This document shows, one piece after another, positions 52,164-60,569 of a stretch of DNA of 64,000 nucleotides. The DNA comes from Pseudooceanicola nanhaiensis. GTDB taxonomy: Bacteria > Pseudomonadota > Alphaproteobacteria > Rhodobacterales > Rhodobacteraceae. Position 1 is the stretch's first letter, and every line of letters begins with the position of its first letter. Position numbers and translations under genes: made by a program. The stretch is from contig NZ_JAIUZP010000007.1 in the NCBI RefSeq assembly GCF_020171315.1, forward strand, positions 62,001 to 126,000. Reading direction: 5' to 3'. The notes under the pieces are model-generated. The model had not been told where the DNA came from. It made no database searches and saw only the letters and a list, made by a program, of their open reading frames with translations.

Positions 52164-53423
52164 TCACGCGGTCAGCTGAATCCCCGAAACGCCCGTGATC
52201 ACCGCGGGCACGATTGCGCCTTCGACCTGCGGCGCGGCAAAGCTCACCTCGGTGAACTGCGCCGTGCGGCCCATGTGTGGGCTCTCCATCAGCACCGCGT
52301 GCGAGCGGCCCACCTGCGCGGCGAGGTGGCGCGCCACGGCGGCGTCGCCAGCGGCGCGCAGACGGGCGGCGCGCTCCTTGATCACCTTGCCGTTCACCTG
52401 CCGAGGGATCTTCGCGGCGGGCGTGCCCTCGCGCTTGGAATAGGGGAAGACATGCAGCCAGGTCAGGTCGCAGTCCTCCACCAGCTTCAGCGAGTTGACG
52501 AACATCTCCTCGGTCTCGGTCGGGAAGCCCGCGATGATATCGGCGCCGAAGGTCATGTCCGGGCGCAGCCGCCGAGCCTCCTCGCAGAAGCGGATCGCAT
52601 CGTCGCGCAGGTGGCGGCGCTTCATCCGCTTGAGGATCATGTCGTCACCCGCCTGCAGGCTCAGGTGCAGGTGCGGCATCAGGCGCGGCTCGGTCGCGAT
52701 GGCCTGCATCAGCGCGTCATCGGCCTCGATCGAATCGATCGAGGAGATCCGCAGCCGGGGCACATCGGTCAGCCGCAGGATGCGCATCACCAGATCGCCG
52801 AGACGCGGCGTGGCCGGCAGGTCGGCCCCCCAGGAGGTCAGGTCGACCCCGGTCAGCACGACCTCGTTGTAGCCCGCCTGCACCAGCCGCTTGATCTGGT
52901 CCACCACGACACCCGCCGGGACCGAGCGCGAATTGCCGCGGCCGAAGGGGATGATGCAGAAGGTGCAGCGGTGGTCACAGCCGTTCTGGACCTGCACATA
53001 GGCCCGCGACCGGGTGCCGAAGCCGTCGATCAGGTGGCCCGCGGTCTCGGTCACCGACATAATGTCGTCGACCTGCACCCGCTCGGTCTGGCCGATCAGG
53101 TCGGGGACCATCTGCTTCCAGCTGTCGGGCTGCATCTTCTCGGTGTTGCCCATGACCACGTCGACCTCCTCCATGGAGGCGAAGGTCTCGGGCTCGGTCT
53201 GGGCGGCACAGCCGGTGACGATCAGCTTGGCATCGGGATTCTCGCGGCGCAGCTTGCGGATCTCCTGCCGGGCCTTGCGGACGGCCTCGGCGGTGACGGC
53301 GCAGGTGTTGACGACCACGGCATTGCCCACGCCCGCCTGCGCGGCAAGCTCCTTCATCGCCTCGGTCTCATAGGCGTTGAGGCGACAGCCGAGCGTCGCG
53401 AAGATGGGGGGCTGCGCGGTCAT
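52164..53423 (-). CDS. mtaB: tRNA (N6-threonylcarbamoyladenosine37) methylthiotransferase MtaB
   Basis: MtaB is a radical-SAM enzyme that converts t6A37 to ms2t6A37 in tRNAs reading ANN codons. The 419-aa protein has the N-terminal UPF0004 cysteines (ATLGCRLNAYE, VVNTCAVTAEA, IVTGCAAQ) binding an auxiliary [4Fe-4S] cluster. The radical-SAM motif C-x3-C-x2-C is in NGCDHRCTFCIIPFGRG. A C-terminal TRAM-like region is weak. The ATG overlaps the dapF stop by one base, so the two are cotranslated. Confidence 0.95.
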   Translation of the reverse strand: MTAQPPIFATLGCRLNAYETEAMKELAAQAGVGNAVVVNTCAVTAEAVRKARQEIRKLRRENPDAKLIVTGCAAQTEPETFASMEEVDVVMGNTEKMQPDSWKQMVPDLIGQTERVQVDDIMSVTETAGHLIDGFGTRSRAYVQVQNGCDHRCTFCIIPFGRGNSRSVPAGVVVDQIKRLVQAGYNEVVLTGVDLTSWGADLPATPRLGDLVMRILRLTDVPRLRISSIDSIEADDALMQAIATEPRLMPHLHLSLQAGDDMILKRMKRRHLRDDAIRFCEEARRLRPDMTFGADIIAGFPTETEEMFVNSLKLVEDCDLTWLHVFPYSKREGTPAAKIPRQVNGKVIKERAARLRAAGDAAVARHLAAQVGRSHAVLMESPHMGRTAQFTEVSFAAPQVEGAIVPAVITGVSGIQLTA

Positions 53424-54253
53424 CAGAGGGCGTCCAGGAAGGCGGGCGTCAGGGCGGCGGTGAAGACATGGGCGGTGGGCCCGGTCATCCAGACGCCATC
53501 CTCGCGCCAGTCGAGCACCAGCCAGCCGCCGTCGAGTTCCATCCGCACGCGGCGGTCGGTCAGCCCGCGCAGATGCGCGGCCACGGCGGTGGCACAGGCG
53601 CCCGAGCCGCAGGCCAGCGTCACGCCGGTGCCGCGTTCCCAGACCCGCATGCGGATCTCGTCACGGGCGCGGACCTCGGCGAATTCGACGTTGGTGGCCT
53701 CGGGGAAGAGCGGATCATGTTCCACCTTCGGGCCCCAGTCGGTCAGCGGCACGGCCTCGGCATCGGGGACGAAGAAGACGCAATGCGGGTTGCCCATGCC
53801 GACGGCGACGGGATCGCCCTCCAGCGGCAGGTGGCGGTGGTCCACGTCGCGCGAAAGCGGGATCTCGTCCCATGCGAACTGCGGCTGGCCCATGTTGACC
53901 GAGACCATGCCCTCGTCGATCCGGGCCGAAAGCGCGCCCCGGGCGGTGCGGATGGTCAGCGAGGTGCTGCCGGTCTCGCCCATGACATGGGCGGCGACGC
54001 AGCGGGTGGCATTGCCACAGGCCCCGGCGCGGCTGCCGTCCGAGTTCCAGAAGTCGAGAGAGATGTCCGTGCCCTCGCCATCGCGGATCTCGGCCAGCTG
54101 GTCGAAGCCGACGCCGCGGTGACGATCGCCGAGCGCGCGGGCCAGCCCCGGCGTAGTCACGGCAGACCGCCCCCGTGAGTCGATGATCACGAAGTCATTT
54201 CCGAGACCGTGCATTTTCATGAAGGTCTGGCTGGAGGGGGCGCTGTCTGTCAT
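53423..54253 (-). CDS. dapF: diaminopimelate epimerase
   Basis: DapF converts LL- to meso-diaminopimelate for lysine and peptidoglycan. The 276-aa product has the motif [17 protein letters not shown] near the N-terminus. Two catalytic cysteines appear, the first in [15 protein letters not shown] and the second in [14 protein letters not shown], as the family requires. ATG 54253 fits the family N-terminus with AAGGA 13 bases upstream; ATG 54274 is an in-frame alternative with no ribosome-binding site. mtaB follows in the operon. It is divergent from tRNA-Lys. Confidence 0.95.
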   Translation of the reverse strand: MTDSAPSSQTFMKMHGLGNDFVIIDSRGRSAVTTPGLARALGDRHRGVGFDQLAEIRDGEGTDISLDFWNSDGSRAGACGNATRCVAAHVMGETGSTSLTIRTARGALSARIDEGMVSVNMGQPQFAWDEIPLSRDVDHRHLPLEGDPVAVGMGNPHCVFFVPDAEAVPLTDWGPKVEHDPLFPEATNVEFAEVRARDEIRMRVWERGTGVTLACGSGACATAVAAHLRGLTDRRVRMELDGGWLVLDWREDGVWMTGPTAHVFTAALTPAFLDAL

Positions 54254-54362
54254 GGGCGCGATATAGTCCTTCATCGTGCTGTTGCAAAGCGTCGCTTAGG
54301 ATGGCGGACCGAGGGTTCCGTAGGGTCGCGGAGAAATTCCGAAAGAAAATCTCTGAATCGGG

Positions 54363-54391
54363 TTGACCCCATCCGCTGGTACCCTTAGAGG
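54363..54391 (+). promoter_or_regulatory. sigma70 promoter of tRNA-Lys
   Basis: TTGACC, 17 bases, TAGAGG, ending 11 bases before the mature tRNA 5' end. The position and spacing suit a stable RNA promoter. Confidence 0.6.
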
Positions 54392-54402
54392 ACGCCTCCA
54401 GT

Positions 54403-54478
54403 GGGCCGTTAGCTCAGTTGGTAGAGCAACTGACTTTTAATCAGTGGGTCGCAGGTTCGAATCCTGCACGGCTCACCA
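54403..54478 (+). tRNA. tRNA-Lys (anticodon TTT)
   Basis: A 76-nt tRNA with acceptor stem GGGCCGT/ACGGCTC, D-loop AGCTCAGTTGGTAGAGC, and anticodon stem ACTGA/TCAGT with loop CTTTTAA. It has the T-loop GGTTCGAATCC and an encoded CCA. The anticodon TTT (54436-54438) reads lysine AAA/AAG codons. Confidence 0.97.
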
Positions 54479-54505
54479 CTACCACCCTGACTTAGTTGGG
54501 TAAAA

Positions 54506-54539
54506 AGCACGCCGGAACCTTCGGGTTCCGGCGCTTTTT
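54506..54539. terminator. bidirectional terminator between tRNA-Lys and the nqr/CBS operon
   Basis: CGCCGGAACC / GGTTCCGGCG stem with TTCG loop, flanked by AAAAAGC and GCTTTTTG. It serves tRNA-Lys on the plus strand and the CBS-domain gene, the end of the nqr operon, on the minus strand. Confidence 0.9.
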
Positions 54540-54556
54540 GTTTGTGCGGTCCCGTG

Positions 54557-54949
54557 TCAGCCCTGGGCGAGGAAGGCCGCCAGCAGGTCCGCCCGGCTGA
54601 GCATCCCGACAAGGGCGCCTTCGCTGGTGACGGGATAGCTGCGATAGGGCTCTGCGAGGAATCGTTCCGCCGCGGCGACGATATCCGTGTCCGCGTCCAG
54701 CGATTCGACCGCGCGGGTCATGTGGTCTGCCACGGTGTCGGACCAGCGTTGGTAATAGGCCGCGCTCAGCGCTGCCTTGAAACAGTCCTTCTGCGACAGG
54801 ATCCCGAGGATCGCCCCGTCCCGGTCCAGCACCGGCGCGGCGGAACAGCCGGTCTCGACCAGTTGCACCACGGCCTCCCGCATCGGCAGGTCCGGGGCGA
54901 GGGTCAGGGGCGAGTCGCGCGTGAAGCGGCGGATCGAGATCTCAGCCAT
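54557..54949 (-). CDS. CBS-domain pair protein, last gene of the nqr operon
   Basis: The 130-aa cytoplasmic protein consists of two CBS motifs (APDLPMREAVVQLVETGCSAAPVLDRDGAILGILSQKDC and ADTDIVAAAERFLAEPYRSYPVTSEGALVGMLSRADLL). It has no attached catalytic domain. Such Bateman modules bind adenine nucleotides or NAD and act as energy sensors. ATG 54949 follows GGGAGGGAAA, and nqrM overlaps its start by eight bases, so it belongs to the NQR operon. A regulatory role for the complex, or an independent one, is inferred only from this. Confidence 0.85.
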   Translation of the reverse strand: MAEISIRRFTRDSPLTLAPDLPMREAVVQLVETGCSAAPVLDRDGAILGILSQKDCFKAALSAAYYQRWSDTVADHMTRAVESLDADTDIVAAAERFLAEPYRSYPVTSEGALVGMLSRADLLAAFLAQG

Positions 54950-55118
54950 CGTTTCCCTCCCGGGCAAGGCGGCGCGGACAGGTGGGGCACATCCCCTTGC
55001 CGAGGCAGGCCGTCGCCTCGCAGGAGGTTTGCAGGCCACGCCCCTTCACGAGGTACCCGAGGCCAAGGCCGAGGCAGGCAAGCGCGATGACGGTGAGGGC
55101 GAGCAGGACCTCGATCAT
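54942..55118 (-). CDS. nqrM: NQR maturation protein NqrM-like (DUF539)
   Basis: NqrM is a small membrane protein needed to assemble the Fe centre between NqrD and NqrE. The 58-aa product starts MIEVLLALTVIALACLGLGL, a single membrane helix. It then has a cysteine cluster, LQTSCEATACLGKGMCPTCPRR, with four Cys in the C-terminal part like the C-rich tail of NqrM. The sequence is short and divergent from typical NqrM (C-G-G-L motif absent), so the name rests on size, Cys pattern and position 63 bases after nqrF. It overlaps the CBS gene by eight bases. Nothing else encodes in this gap. Confidence 0.75.
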   Translation of the reverse strand: MIEVLLALTVIALACLGLGLGYLVKGRGLQTSCEATACLGKGMCPTCPRRLAREGNDG

Positions 55119-55181
55119 CGTGTCACCGCGCGGCGGTCGGCCCGTGGCAAGAGGCGGGGGGTGATCCGGTCAGGCATCCTG

Positions 55182-56402
55182 TCAGGCTCCGAAATCATCG
55201 TTGTAGATCCGGTGACGCTCCACCCCGAAGCGGGTCAGCGTCGCGATCACCGCAGAGATCATCATCGGCGGGCCGCAGAGGTAATATTCGCAGGCATTGG
55301 GCGCGGGATGATCGCGCAGCGCATCTGCCACCCGTTCATGGATGAAACCGGTGGCCCCGGTCCAGCGATCGCCGGGGGCGGGGTCGGACAGGGCGGGCGT
55401 CCAGCGGAAATTGGGATGCTCCGCCGCGATGGCATCGAATTCCTCGGTATAGAACAGGTCGATGGCAGAGCGGGCGCCGTAGAAGTAGCGCATCTTGCGC
55501 TGCGTGCCGCGGCCCACCTGTTCGTGGATCATCGCTCGCAGCGGGGCCATGCCGACACCGCCGCCGATCAGGATCATCTCGGCCTCGGTGTCCTGCACCC
55601 GGAACTCGCCGAAGGGGCCGGAGATCGCCAGCGGATCGCCCGGTTTCAGCGAGAAGAGGTGGGAGGAGACGACGCCCGGCGGGATCGTGTCCTCTGCGCC
55701 GGCGGGCGGCACGGCGAGGCGGATGTTGAAGACCGCGCGGCCCACGTCTTCGGGGCGGGAGGCGATGGAATAGGCGCGCGTCACGGGCGCGGCAGAGCGG
55801 GATGACAGCGCACGCCAGCCCGCATCCTCCCATGTCTCGGCAAATCGGTCGGGCACCTCGATGTCCCGGAACGCCAGCCGGTAGGCGGGCGCCGTGAGCT
55901 GCATGAAGTAGCCTGCGTGGAAGTCCATCTGTTGGCCCTCTGGCAGGTCGAGGACCAGTTCGCGGATCAGCGGGGCCAGCATCCGGTTGGAGCGCACCGT
56001 GGCCTGCATCGTCTCGGCCGACAGCAGGTCGGGCGCCACCTCGACCGAGACCGGGCCCTTCACCGTCACCTGACAGGCGAGGCGCATCCCCGCCTTGCGG
56101 TCCTTGGCTGAAAGCAGCCCGCGCTCGGCCGCCAAGGCCTGTCCCGCGCCCGCGCCGGTGGCGGTCACCCGGCAGAGCCCGCAGGTGCCCTTGCCACCGC
56201 AGCCCGCCGGTATGGCGAACCCCGCGCCCTGCAGGCAGGAAAGCAGCGTCTCGCCGGTCTTGGCCTCGATCTCCTGCGTGCCGTTGAGGGTGATCGTGGC
56301 CGCGCTCTGCGGCAGCAGGCGCTCGCGGGCGACAAGCAGCGCCATGGTCAGCGCCAGCAGGAGCCCGAGGATGATCAGCGTGCCGAGGGCGATCTCGATC
56401 AT
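55182..56402 (-). CDS. nqrF: NQR subunit F, NADH-binding flavin/[2Fe-2S] protein
   Basis: NqrF takes electrons from NADH into the complex. The 406-aa protein has an N-terminal membrane helix (IALGTLIILGLLLALTMALLVA). A ferredoxin-like [2Fe-2S] domain has C-x5-C-x2-C in GCGGKGTCGLC and a fourth Cys in RLACQV. The reductase domain has an FAD motif (RAYSIAS), the NADH loop GGGVGMAPLRAMI and CGPPMM. Length matches V. cholerae NqrF (408). The ATG overlaps the nqrE stop by four bases (ATGA). Confidence 0.95.
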   Translation of the reverse strand: MIEIALGTLIILGLLLALTMALLVARERLLPQSAATITLNGTQEIEAKTGETLLSCLQGAGFAIPAGCGGKGTCGLCRVTATGAGAGQALAAERGLLSAKDRKAGMRLACQVTVKGPVSVEVAPDLLSAETMQATVRSNRMLAPLIRELVLDLPEGQQMDFHAGYFMQLTAPAYRLAFRDIEVPDRFAETWEDAGWRALSSRSAAPVTRAYSIASRPEDVGRAVFNIRLAVPPAGAEDTIPPGVVSSHLFSLKPGDPLAISGPFGEFRVQDTEAEMILIGGGVGMAPLRAMIHEQVGRGTQRKMRYFYGARSAIDLFYTEEFDAIAAEHPNFRWTPALSDPAPGDRWTGATGFIHERVADALRDHPAPNACEYYLCGPPMMISAVIATLTRFGVERHRIYNDDFGA

Positions 56403-57010
56403 GGGGCCCCCATCTGCGAGAAGGAGGCAAAGCCCAGCGACATCATCCCGGCCAGCAGGAAGGTGATCCCGAGGCCGCGCAGGCCCGCGGGCAGATCGGC
56501 ATAGGCCAGCCGCGTCCGCACGGCGGCCAGCATGGCGACGGCGATGGCAAAACCCGCCCCGCTGCCAAGGCCGAAGACCAGCGCCTCGACCGTGTCGTAG
56601 CGACGTTCCACCATGAAAAGCGACCCGCCAAGGATCGCGCATTGCACCGTCAGCAGCGGCAGGAAGACCCCGAGGCTGGCGTGCACCGAGGGGGCGAAGC
56701 GTTCCAGCAACATCTCCAGCATCTGAACGGTGCCCGCGATCAGTCCGATGAAGGCGATCAGGTTGAGGTAGGAGAGGTCGATCTCCGGCAGCCCGGCCCA
56801 GCTCCATGCGCCGGGGGCCAGCACGGCGGTATAGATCAGCTGGTTCAGCGGCACCGTGATCCCCATCACGCCGATCATGGCAAGGCCGAGGCCGATGGCG
56901 CTTTCCAGCCGCCGGGAGAGGGCAAGGAAGGTGCAGAGCCCCAGAAAGAAGGTCAGCGGCATGTTCTCGACGAACATGGCCCGGACGAAGAGCGTGGCGA
57001 GGTCCTGCAT
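56399..57010 (-). CDS. nqrE: NQR subunit E
   Basis: This integral membrane subunit with about six helices forms, with NqrD, the intramembrane Fe-S site. The 203-aa product keeps Cys26 (LGLCTFLALS), the same number as in V. cholerae NqrE, and the second cysteine in LTVQCAILGGSLF. The NMPLTFFLGLC and FGLGSGAGFAIAVAMLA segments are conserved. It overlaps nqrD by one base. Retention of both cysteines argues that the complex moves electrons across the membrane. Confidence 0.95.
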   Translation of the reverse strand: MQDLATLFVRAMFVENMPLTFFLGLCTFLALSRRLESAIGLGLAMIGVMGITVPLNQLIYTAVLAPGAWSWAGLPEIDLSYLNLIAFIGLIAGTVQMLEMLLERFAPSVHASLGVFLPLLTVQCAILGGSLFMVERRYDTVEALVFGLGSGAGFAIAVAMLAAVRTRLAYADLPAGLRGLGITFLLAGMMSLGFASFSQMGAP

Positions 57011-57672
57011 CAGCGGCCCTCCGGCACGTCGGGGGGGATCGTCTCGGGCGGTTCGGCCTGATCGGGCAGGACGCTGCGCAGCGCCCAGACGAGGCCTGCC
57101 AGCAGGAAGAAGGCAGAGGGCGCCAGCCGCATCAGGTTGAGCGGCGTGAACCAGCCGCCCTCCTCTGCCAGCGGCAGCACCGTCAGGCCGAAGAGCGTAC
57201 CGGCCCCGAAGAGTTCGCGGATTGCCCCGATGACGATCAGCACGGCGGAATAGCCCAGCCCGTTGCCAAGCGCGTCGATCATCGCGGGCAGGGGCGGGTT
57301 CTGGCGGGCAAAGCTCTCGGTCCGTCCCAGAACGATGCAGTTCGTGGTGATCAGCCCGACGAAGACCGAGAGCCTGAGCGAGATCTCGAAGAACCACGCC
57401 TGCAGGATCTGGTCGATCACGATGACCATGGAGGCCACGATGGCGATCTGCACGATCAGCCGGATCGCGTTGGGGATATGGCGGCGGATCAGGCTGACCA
57501 CCGCGGCAGAGAGCACCAGCACCACCGTCAGCGACACCGCCATGGTTACGGCCGTGTCGAGCGAGGTCGTCACCGCAAGCGCCGAACAGATGCCGAGGAT
57601 CTGCACGGTCACCGGGTTGCCCTCGACCAGCGGGCCCTTGAACGTGCGCAGGAGCGACGGGCGCGGGGGCAT
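57010..57672 (-). CDS. nqrD: NQR subunit D
   Basis: The integral membrane partner of NqrE. The 220-aa product has about six helices and Cys29 (ILGICSALAVTTSLDTA) at the V. cholerae position, plus the second Fe-S cysteine in FVGLITTNCIVLGRTESFA. The C-terminus is somewhat longer than in the family, with an acidic/Pro-rich tail (PPETIPPDVPEGR). It overlaps nqrC by one base. The sequence fits NqrD rather than RnfE because nqrA-C and nqrF accompany it. Confidence 0.95.
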   Translation of the reverse strand: MPPRPSLLRTFKGPLVEGNPVTVQILGICSALAVTTSLDTAVTMAVSLTVVLVLSAAVVSLIRRHIPNAIRLIVQIAIVASMVIVIDQILQAWFFEISLRLSVFVGLITTNCIVLGRTESFARQNPPLPAMIDALGNGLGYSAVLIVIGAIRELFGAGTLFGLTVLPLAEEGGWFTPLNLMRLAPSAFFLLAGLVWALRSVLPDQAEPPETIPPDVPEGR

Positions 57673-58472
57673 CAGAACTCTCCCCGTTTCACGGCGTCGA
57701 TCAGCGGCCCGTACCCCTGCGGCCCCAGCCAGAACCGCACCATGCGGGTCATGGCCGTGCTGGTCCGCGTGGCACCGGTGATGCCGTCGACCTCGTAGTC
57801 GGTCGTGGCCGGGCCACGGGCAACGGCAAAGCGCATCTCGCCCCGCTCGTCACGGAACTTGGTACCGGCAAAGCCCTGCTGCCAGGCGGGTTCCTCGATC
57901 CGGGCGCCAAGGCCTGGGGTCTCGGACTGGCCGGTGACGGTCAGGCCCGCGATGCTCTCCATGTCGCCGTTGATGGCGATCATCGCCTCGATCGGGCCGT
58001 TGTAGCCCGCGCCCGCGATCGGCAGCACCATCAGTTTCACCGCCTCGCCGTCGCGCAGCAGGTAGACCTGCGCGTAGTCGGGCCGCGTGCCGATCCCGGC
58101 AAGGTCCAGTTCCGGGCTGAGCGCGGTCCAGTTCGCCGTGTCGAGCAGCGCCGTCTCCAGCGTCTCGGGCGTGATCTCCTGCGCGGCGCGGCCCTGGGCC
58201 AAGTCGATCACCACGGTGGAGAGCTGCGCGCTGTCGCTGCTGCTCAGCAGGGCGGTCATGCCGGGAATGGCAGAGAGCAGCGCCTCCAGCCGAAGCTGCG
58301 TCTCTGCCGCGCGGTTGGCGGTCTGGATCGGGCGCAGCAGAACGGTGGCCCCGCTCACCAGCAGCGTGCAGACCAGCGCCGTGGCGAAGGCTACGAAGAG
58401 CGTCTTGCCCCGGCTTTCGTTCGGCAGGGCCAGCAGGCGTTTCCACGGGTTTGTCGGGGTCTGGTCAGCCAT
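57672..58472 (-). CDS. nqrC: NQR subunit C, covalent-FMN protein
   Basis: NqrC carries a covalently bound FMN in a periplasmic domain anchored by one N-terminal helix (TLFVAFATALVCTLLVSGATVLL, about 20-42). The 266-aa product has the flavinylation motif TGATRT with Thr235 (V. cholerae T225 equivalent). This requires an ApbE flavin transferase, which is not in the window. The GYNGPIEAMIAINGDMESIAGLTVTGQSETPGLGARI segment is the FMN-binding domain core. It overlaps nqrB by eight bases. Confidence 0.94.
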   Translation of the reverse strand: MADQTPTNPWKRLLALPNESRGKTLFVAFATALVCTLLVSGATVLLRPIQTANRAAETQLRLEALLSAIPGMTALLSSSDSAQLSTVVIDLAQGRAAQEITPETLETALLDTANWTALSPELDLAGIGTRPDYAQVYLLRDGEAVKLMVLPIAGAGYNGPIEAMIAINGDMESIAGLTVTGQSETPGLGARIEEPAWQQGFAGTKFRDERGEMRFAVARGPATTDYEVDGITGATRTSTAMTRMVRFWLGPQGYGPLIDAVKRGEF

Positions 58473-59241
58473 GTCGTCTGTTCCGTCTCCGCAGCCAGAG
58501 GGCGATGGATATCTCGTCGAAAAGCGGCGCCGCGAGGGAGGCGAGCAGCGCGGAAGAGACCGCGATCTGCACCGGCGCTGCATCCTGCCAGAAGGCGAGG
58601 AAGAGCGTGCAGAGCCCGCCGTAGAGCGCCCCGTTCAGCCAGCGGCCTAGCGGCGTGGTCGCGCTGGCCACCGGGTCTGCCACCAGCAGCGCCAGCCCGG
58701 CACAGACGGCGGGCATCGCAGCCCAGACGGGCGCCCCCGTGAGGGCAGCGAGGCCCAGCGTGCCGAGCGCGCCCAGGACCACCGGCCCGGGCAGCACCCC
58801 AAGGGCCAGCCCCATGGCCAGCATCGCCCAGGAGGCCCAGCCCACCTGTATCGCGAGGTCGGGCCAGGGGGCTGCCGGGAAGCCGAAGCCCATGAAGGCC
58901 AGCGTCACCGTGGCGGGGTTCAGCACGTTGCGGCCCCAGCCGCCGAAGGTCAGTTCCGCCGCGACCACGCCGAAGGTTGTCGAGAGCAGCAGCGCCACCG
59001 GCCCGAGGTCCTCGGGGGCCAGCACGGCCAGCGCCAGCGCCGTCAGGGCCCCGGCCAGCGAGGGCGGTTGCGCTCGGGCCAGCATCCAGACGAGGTGCCA
59101 GACACCCGCCACCACGAGGAAGACCGCCAGCCGCAGCAGGCCGAAGGGCCCGTCCAGCGCCAGCCACGTCACGGCCAGCGGCAGGGCCGAGATCAGCAGC
59201 AGTGCGGCCACCGTCTCACGATCCCAGAGGCCGCGGTTCAT
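58465..59241 (-). CDS. nqrB: shortened NqrB-like membrane subunit
   Basis: The 258-aa protein matches NqrB in its blocks GRNVLNPATVTLAFMGFGFP, LVADPVASATTPLGRWLNGALYGGLC and LLASLAAPLFDEISIALWLRRR. It is about 150 residues shorter than V. cholerae NqrB (415). After LNPATVTLAF the segment that should contain the S-G-A-T flavinylation motif is missing, and no other S/T-G-A-T occurs in the protein. It therefore probably lacks covalent FMN. Several helices are also shortened. NqrA/NqrB and NqrB/NqrC overlap (4 and 8 bases), so the frame and gene boundaries are firm. Confidence 0.88.
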   Translation of the reverse strand: MNRGLWDRETVAALLLISALPLAVTWLALDGPFGLLRLAVFLVVAGVWHLVWMLARAQPPSLAGALTALALAVLAPEDLGPVALLLSTTFGVVAAELTFGGWGRNVLNPATVTLAFMGFGFPAAPWPDLAIQVGWASWAMLAMGLALGVLPGPVVLGALGTLGLAALTGAPVWAAMPAVCAGLALLVADPVASATTPLGRWLNGALYGGLCTLFLAFWQDAAPVQIAVSSALLASLAAPLFDEISIALWLRRRNRRHG

Positions 59242-60503
59242 GGGGCGTCCTCCTCGGCGATCCGCTCCAGCAGGGCGGCGAAGAGCGCAGAGAGCCGCGG
59301 CTCGGCCCCGGTGACGTAATCCGCAAGGGCAAGGTCCTCGGGCAGGAGCGAGAGCGCGCCCAGCTTCCGGGCCGTCTCTGCATCGCCCGAGGCGATGGCC
59401 CGCAGCAGGGGAACGGCGGGCAGCGCGCCGCCCATGCTCTGCTCCAGCGCGGCGGTGGGGATCAGGGGCAGGGGCCGGGCCGCGTGGCTCAGCGCCGAGA
59501 GGAACCAGTGCCCGCGCCCGTGGGACGGGTGATGCGCCGTGACGGTCACCTGCCGGTCGGCCCCGAGGAGCCAGCGGGCAGGGCGGCCCTCCAGCAGGGA
59601 GCCGGAGAGGATCGTGTTCTGCCCCGGCCGCACATGCCCCTGACACAGGCCGCGCAGGTCGGCCCAGGGCTGACAGCGCAGCAGGCGTGCGTCCCGCAAC
59701 CCGGTGCCGGTCAGCGAAACGAGCCGCGTCTCGGGCAGCAGGCCGGTGTCGAGCAACGTGCCGATGGCGGCCACGTCCTCGGCGGCGATGTCCCAGACGG
59801 GGGCTTCTGGCGTTGCGGGGCGCTGGGCGTGGATGTGGAACCCGGCCAATCCCCAGGGGTGAACAGGGGCCGCGGGCAGCAGGCGCAGGCGCGGGCCCGC
59901 GTCCTGCACGGGCGCCGTCCCCGCGCGGTGGCAGAGGTAGACCGGCCCCTCTGTAAGCGCCATCAGCGCGGCGAGGCCGGAGGCGAAGGCCGCCTCCTGC
60001 CCCTCGATCGCGCGCAGGGGATCGGGCGCGCCGGGCCGCGTGTCGAGCGCCATGACGAAGATCGCGGCGGGTCGACGGGCCGGATCGGCCAGCCCGCCAA
60101 AGGGCCGCGCCCGCAGCAGGTGCCACAGCCCGGTCGCGCGCAGGTGCTCTGTCAGGCTCTGCGGATCGCGCTGATCGACGGGCACCGGTGGCCATTCGTG
60201 GCGGCCTGCGCCGGGTTCGTGAAACAGCGTCACCTGCCGCAGCCTGCGGGCGCTGTCGATGTCGAGCCGCGCCACCCGCCCGGCCATGGGCGCGCAGGTC
60301 GTCAGCCCGGCATTGTGCAGGTCACGGAACAGCGGTTGCCCCTGCGCGACGGTTTCGCCCTCCAGCGCCAGCGCCTCGACGCGAAGATCGCCGCTTGCGG
60401 GGATGACGAGGCTGGCCTCTGCGGTGATCTGGCGGTCGATGGTTCCGCCGGGCTGCGGCCCGGGGACGGAAATGCTCAATCCTTTTCGCCAGATACGCGA
60501 CAT
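59238..60503 (-). CDS. nqrA: NQR subunit A, divergent
   Basis: First gene of the operon. The 421-aa protein has the NqrA start RIWRKGLSISVPGPQPG and a biotinyl-like ALALEGETVAQGQPLFRD segment followed by APMAGRVARLDI. A C-terminal LLRAIASGDAETARKLGALSLLPEDLALADYV block is the NqrA counterpart. The usual C-T-F-V-C-P segment after it is replaced by ADYVTGAEPR, and the length is about 25 residues under the norm. Two ATGs exist; 60503 is preceded by GGAGG at eight bases. It is divergent from the cytochrome gene. NqrA in the standard complex is part of the quinone-site periphery. Confidence 0.88.
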   Translation of the reverse strand: MSRIWRKGLSISVPGPQPGGTIDRQITAEASLVIPASGDLRVEALALEGETVAQGQPLFRDLHNAGLTTCAPMAGRVARLDIDSARRLRQVTLFHEPGAGRHEWPPVPVDQRDPQSLTEHLRATGLWHLLRARPFGGLADPARRPAAIFVMALDTRPGAPDPLRAIEGQEAAFASGLAALMALTEGPVYLCHRAGTAPVQDAGPRLRLLPAAPVHPWGLAGFHIHAQRPATPEAPVWDIAAEDVAAIGTLLDTGLLPETRLVSLTGTGLRDARLLRCQPWADLRGLCQGHVRPGQNTILSGSLLEGRPARWLLGADRQVTVTAHHPSHGRGHWFLSALSHAARPLPLIPTAALEQSMGGALPAVPLLRAIASGDAETARKLGALSLLPEDLALADYVTGAEPRLSALFAALLERIAEEDAP

Positions 60504-60569
60504 TCCATTCGCCTCCGTGATTGGGGCAACATTGGCGGCGCATTGCCGGAGATAAAAGAGGTATCTGAG

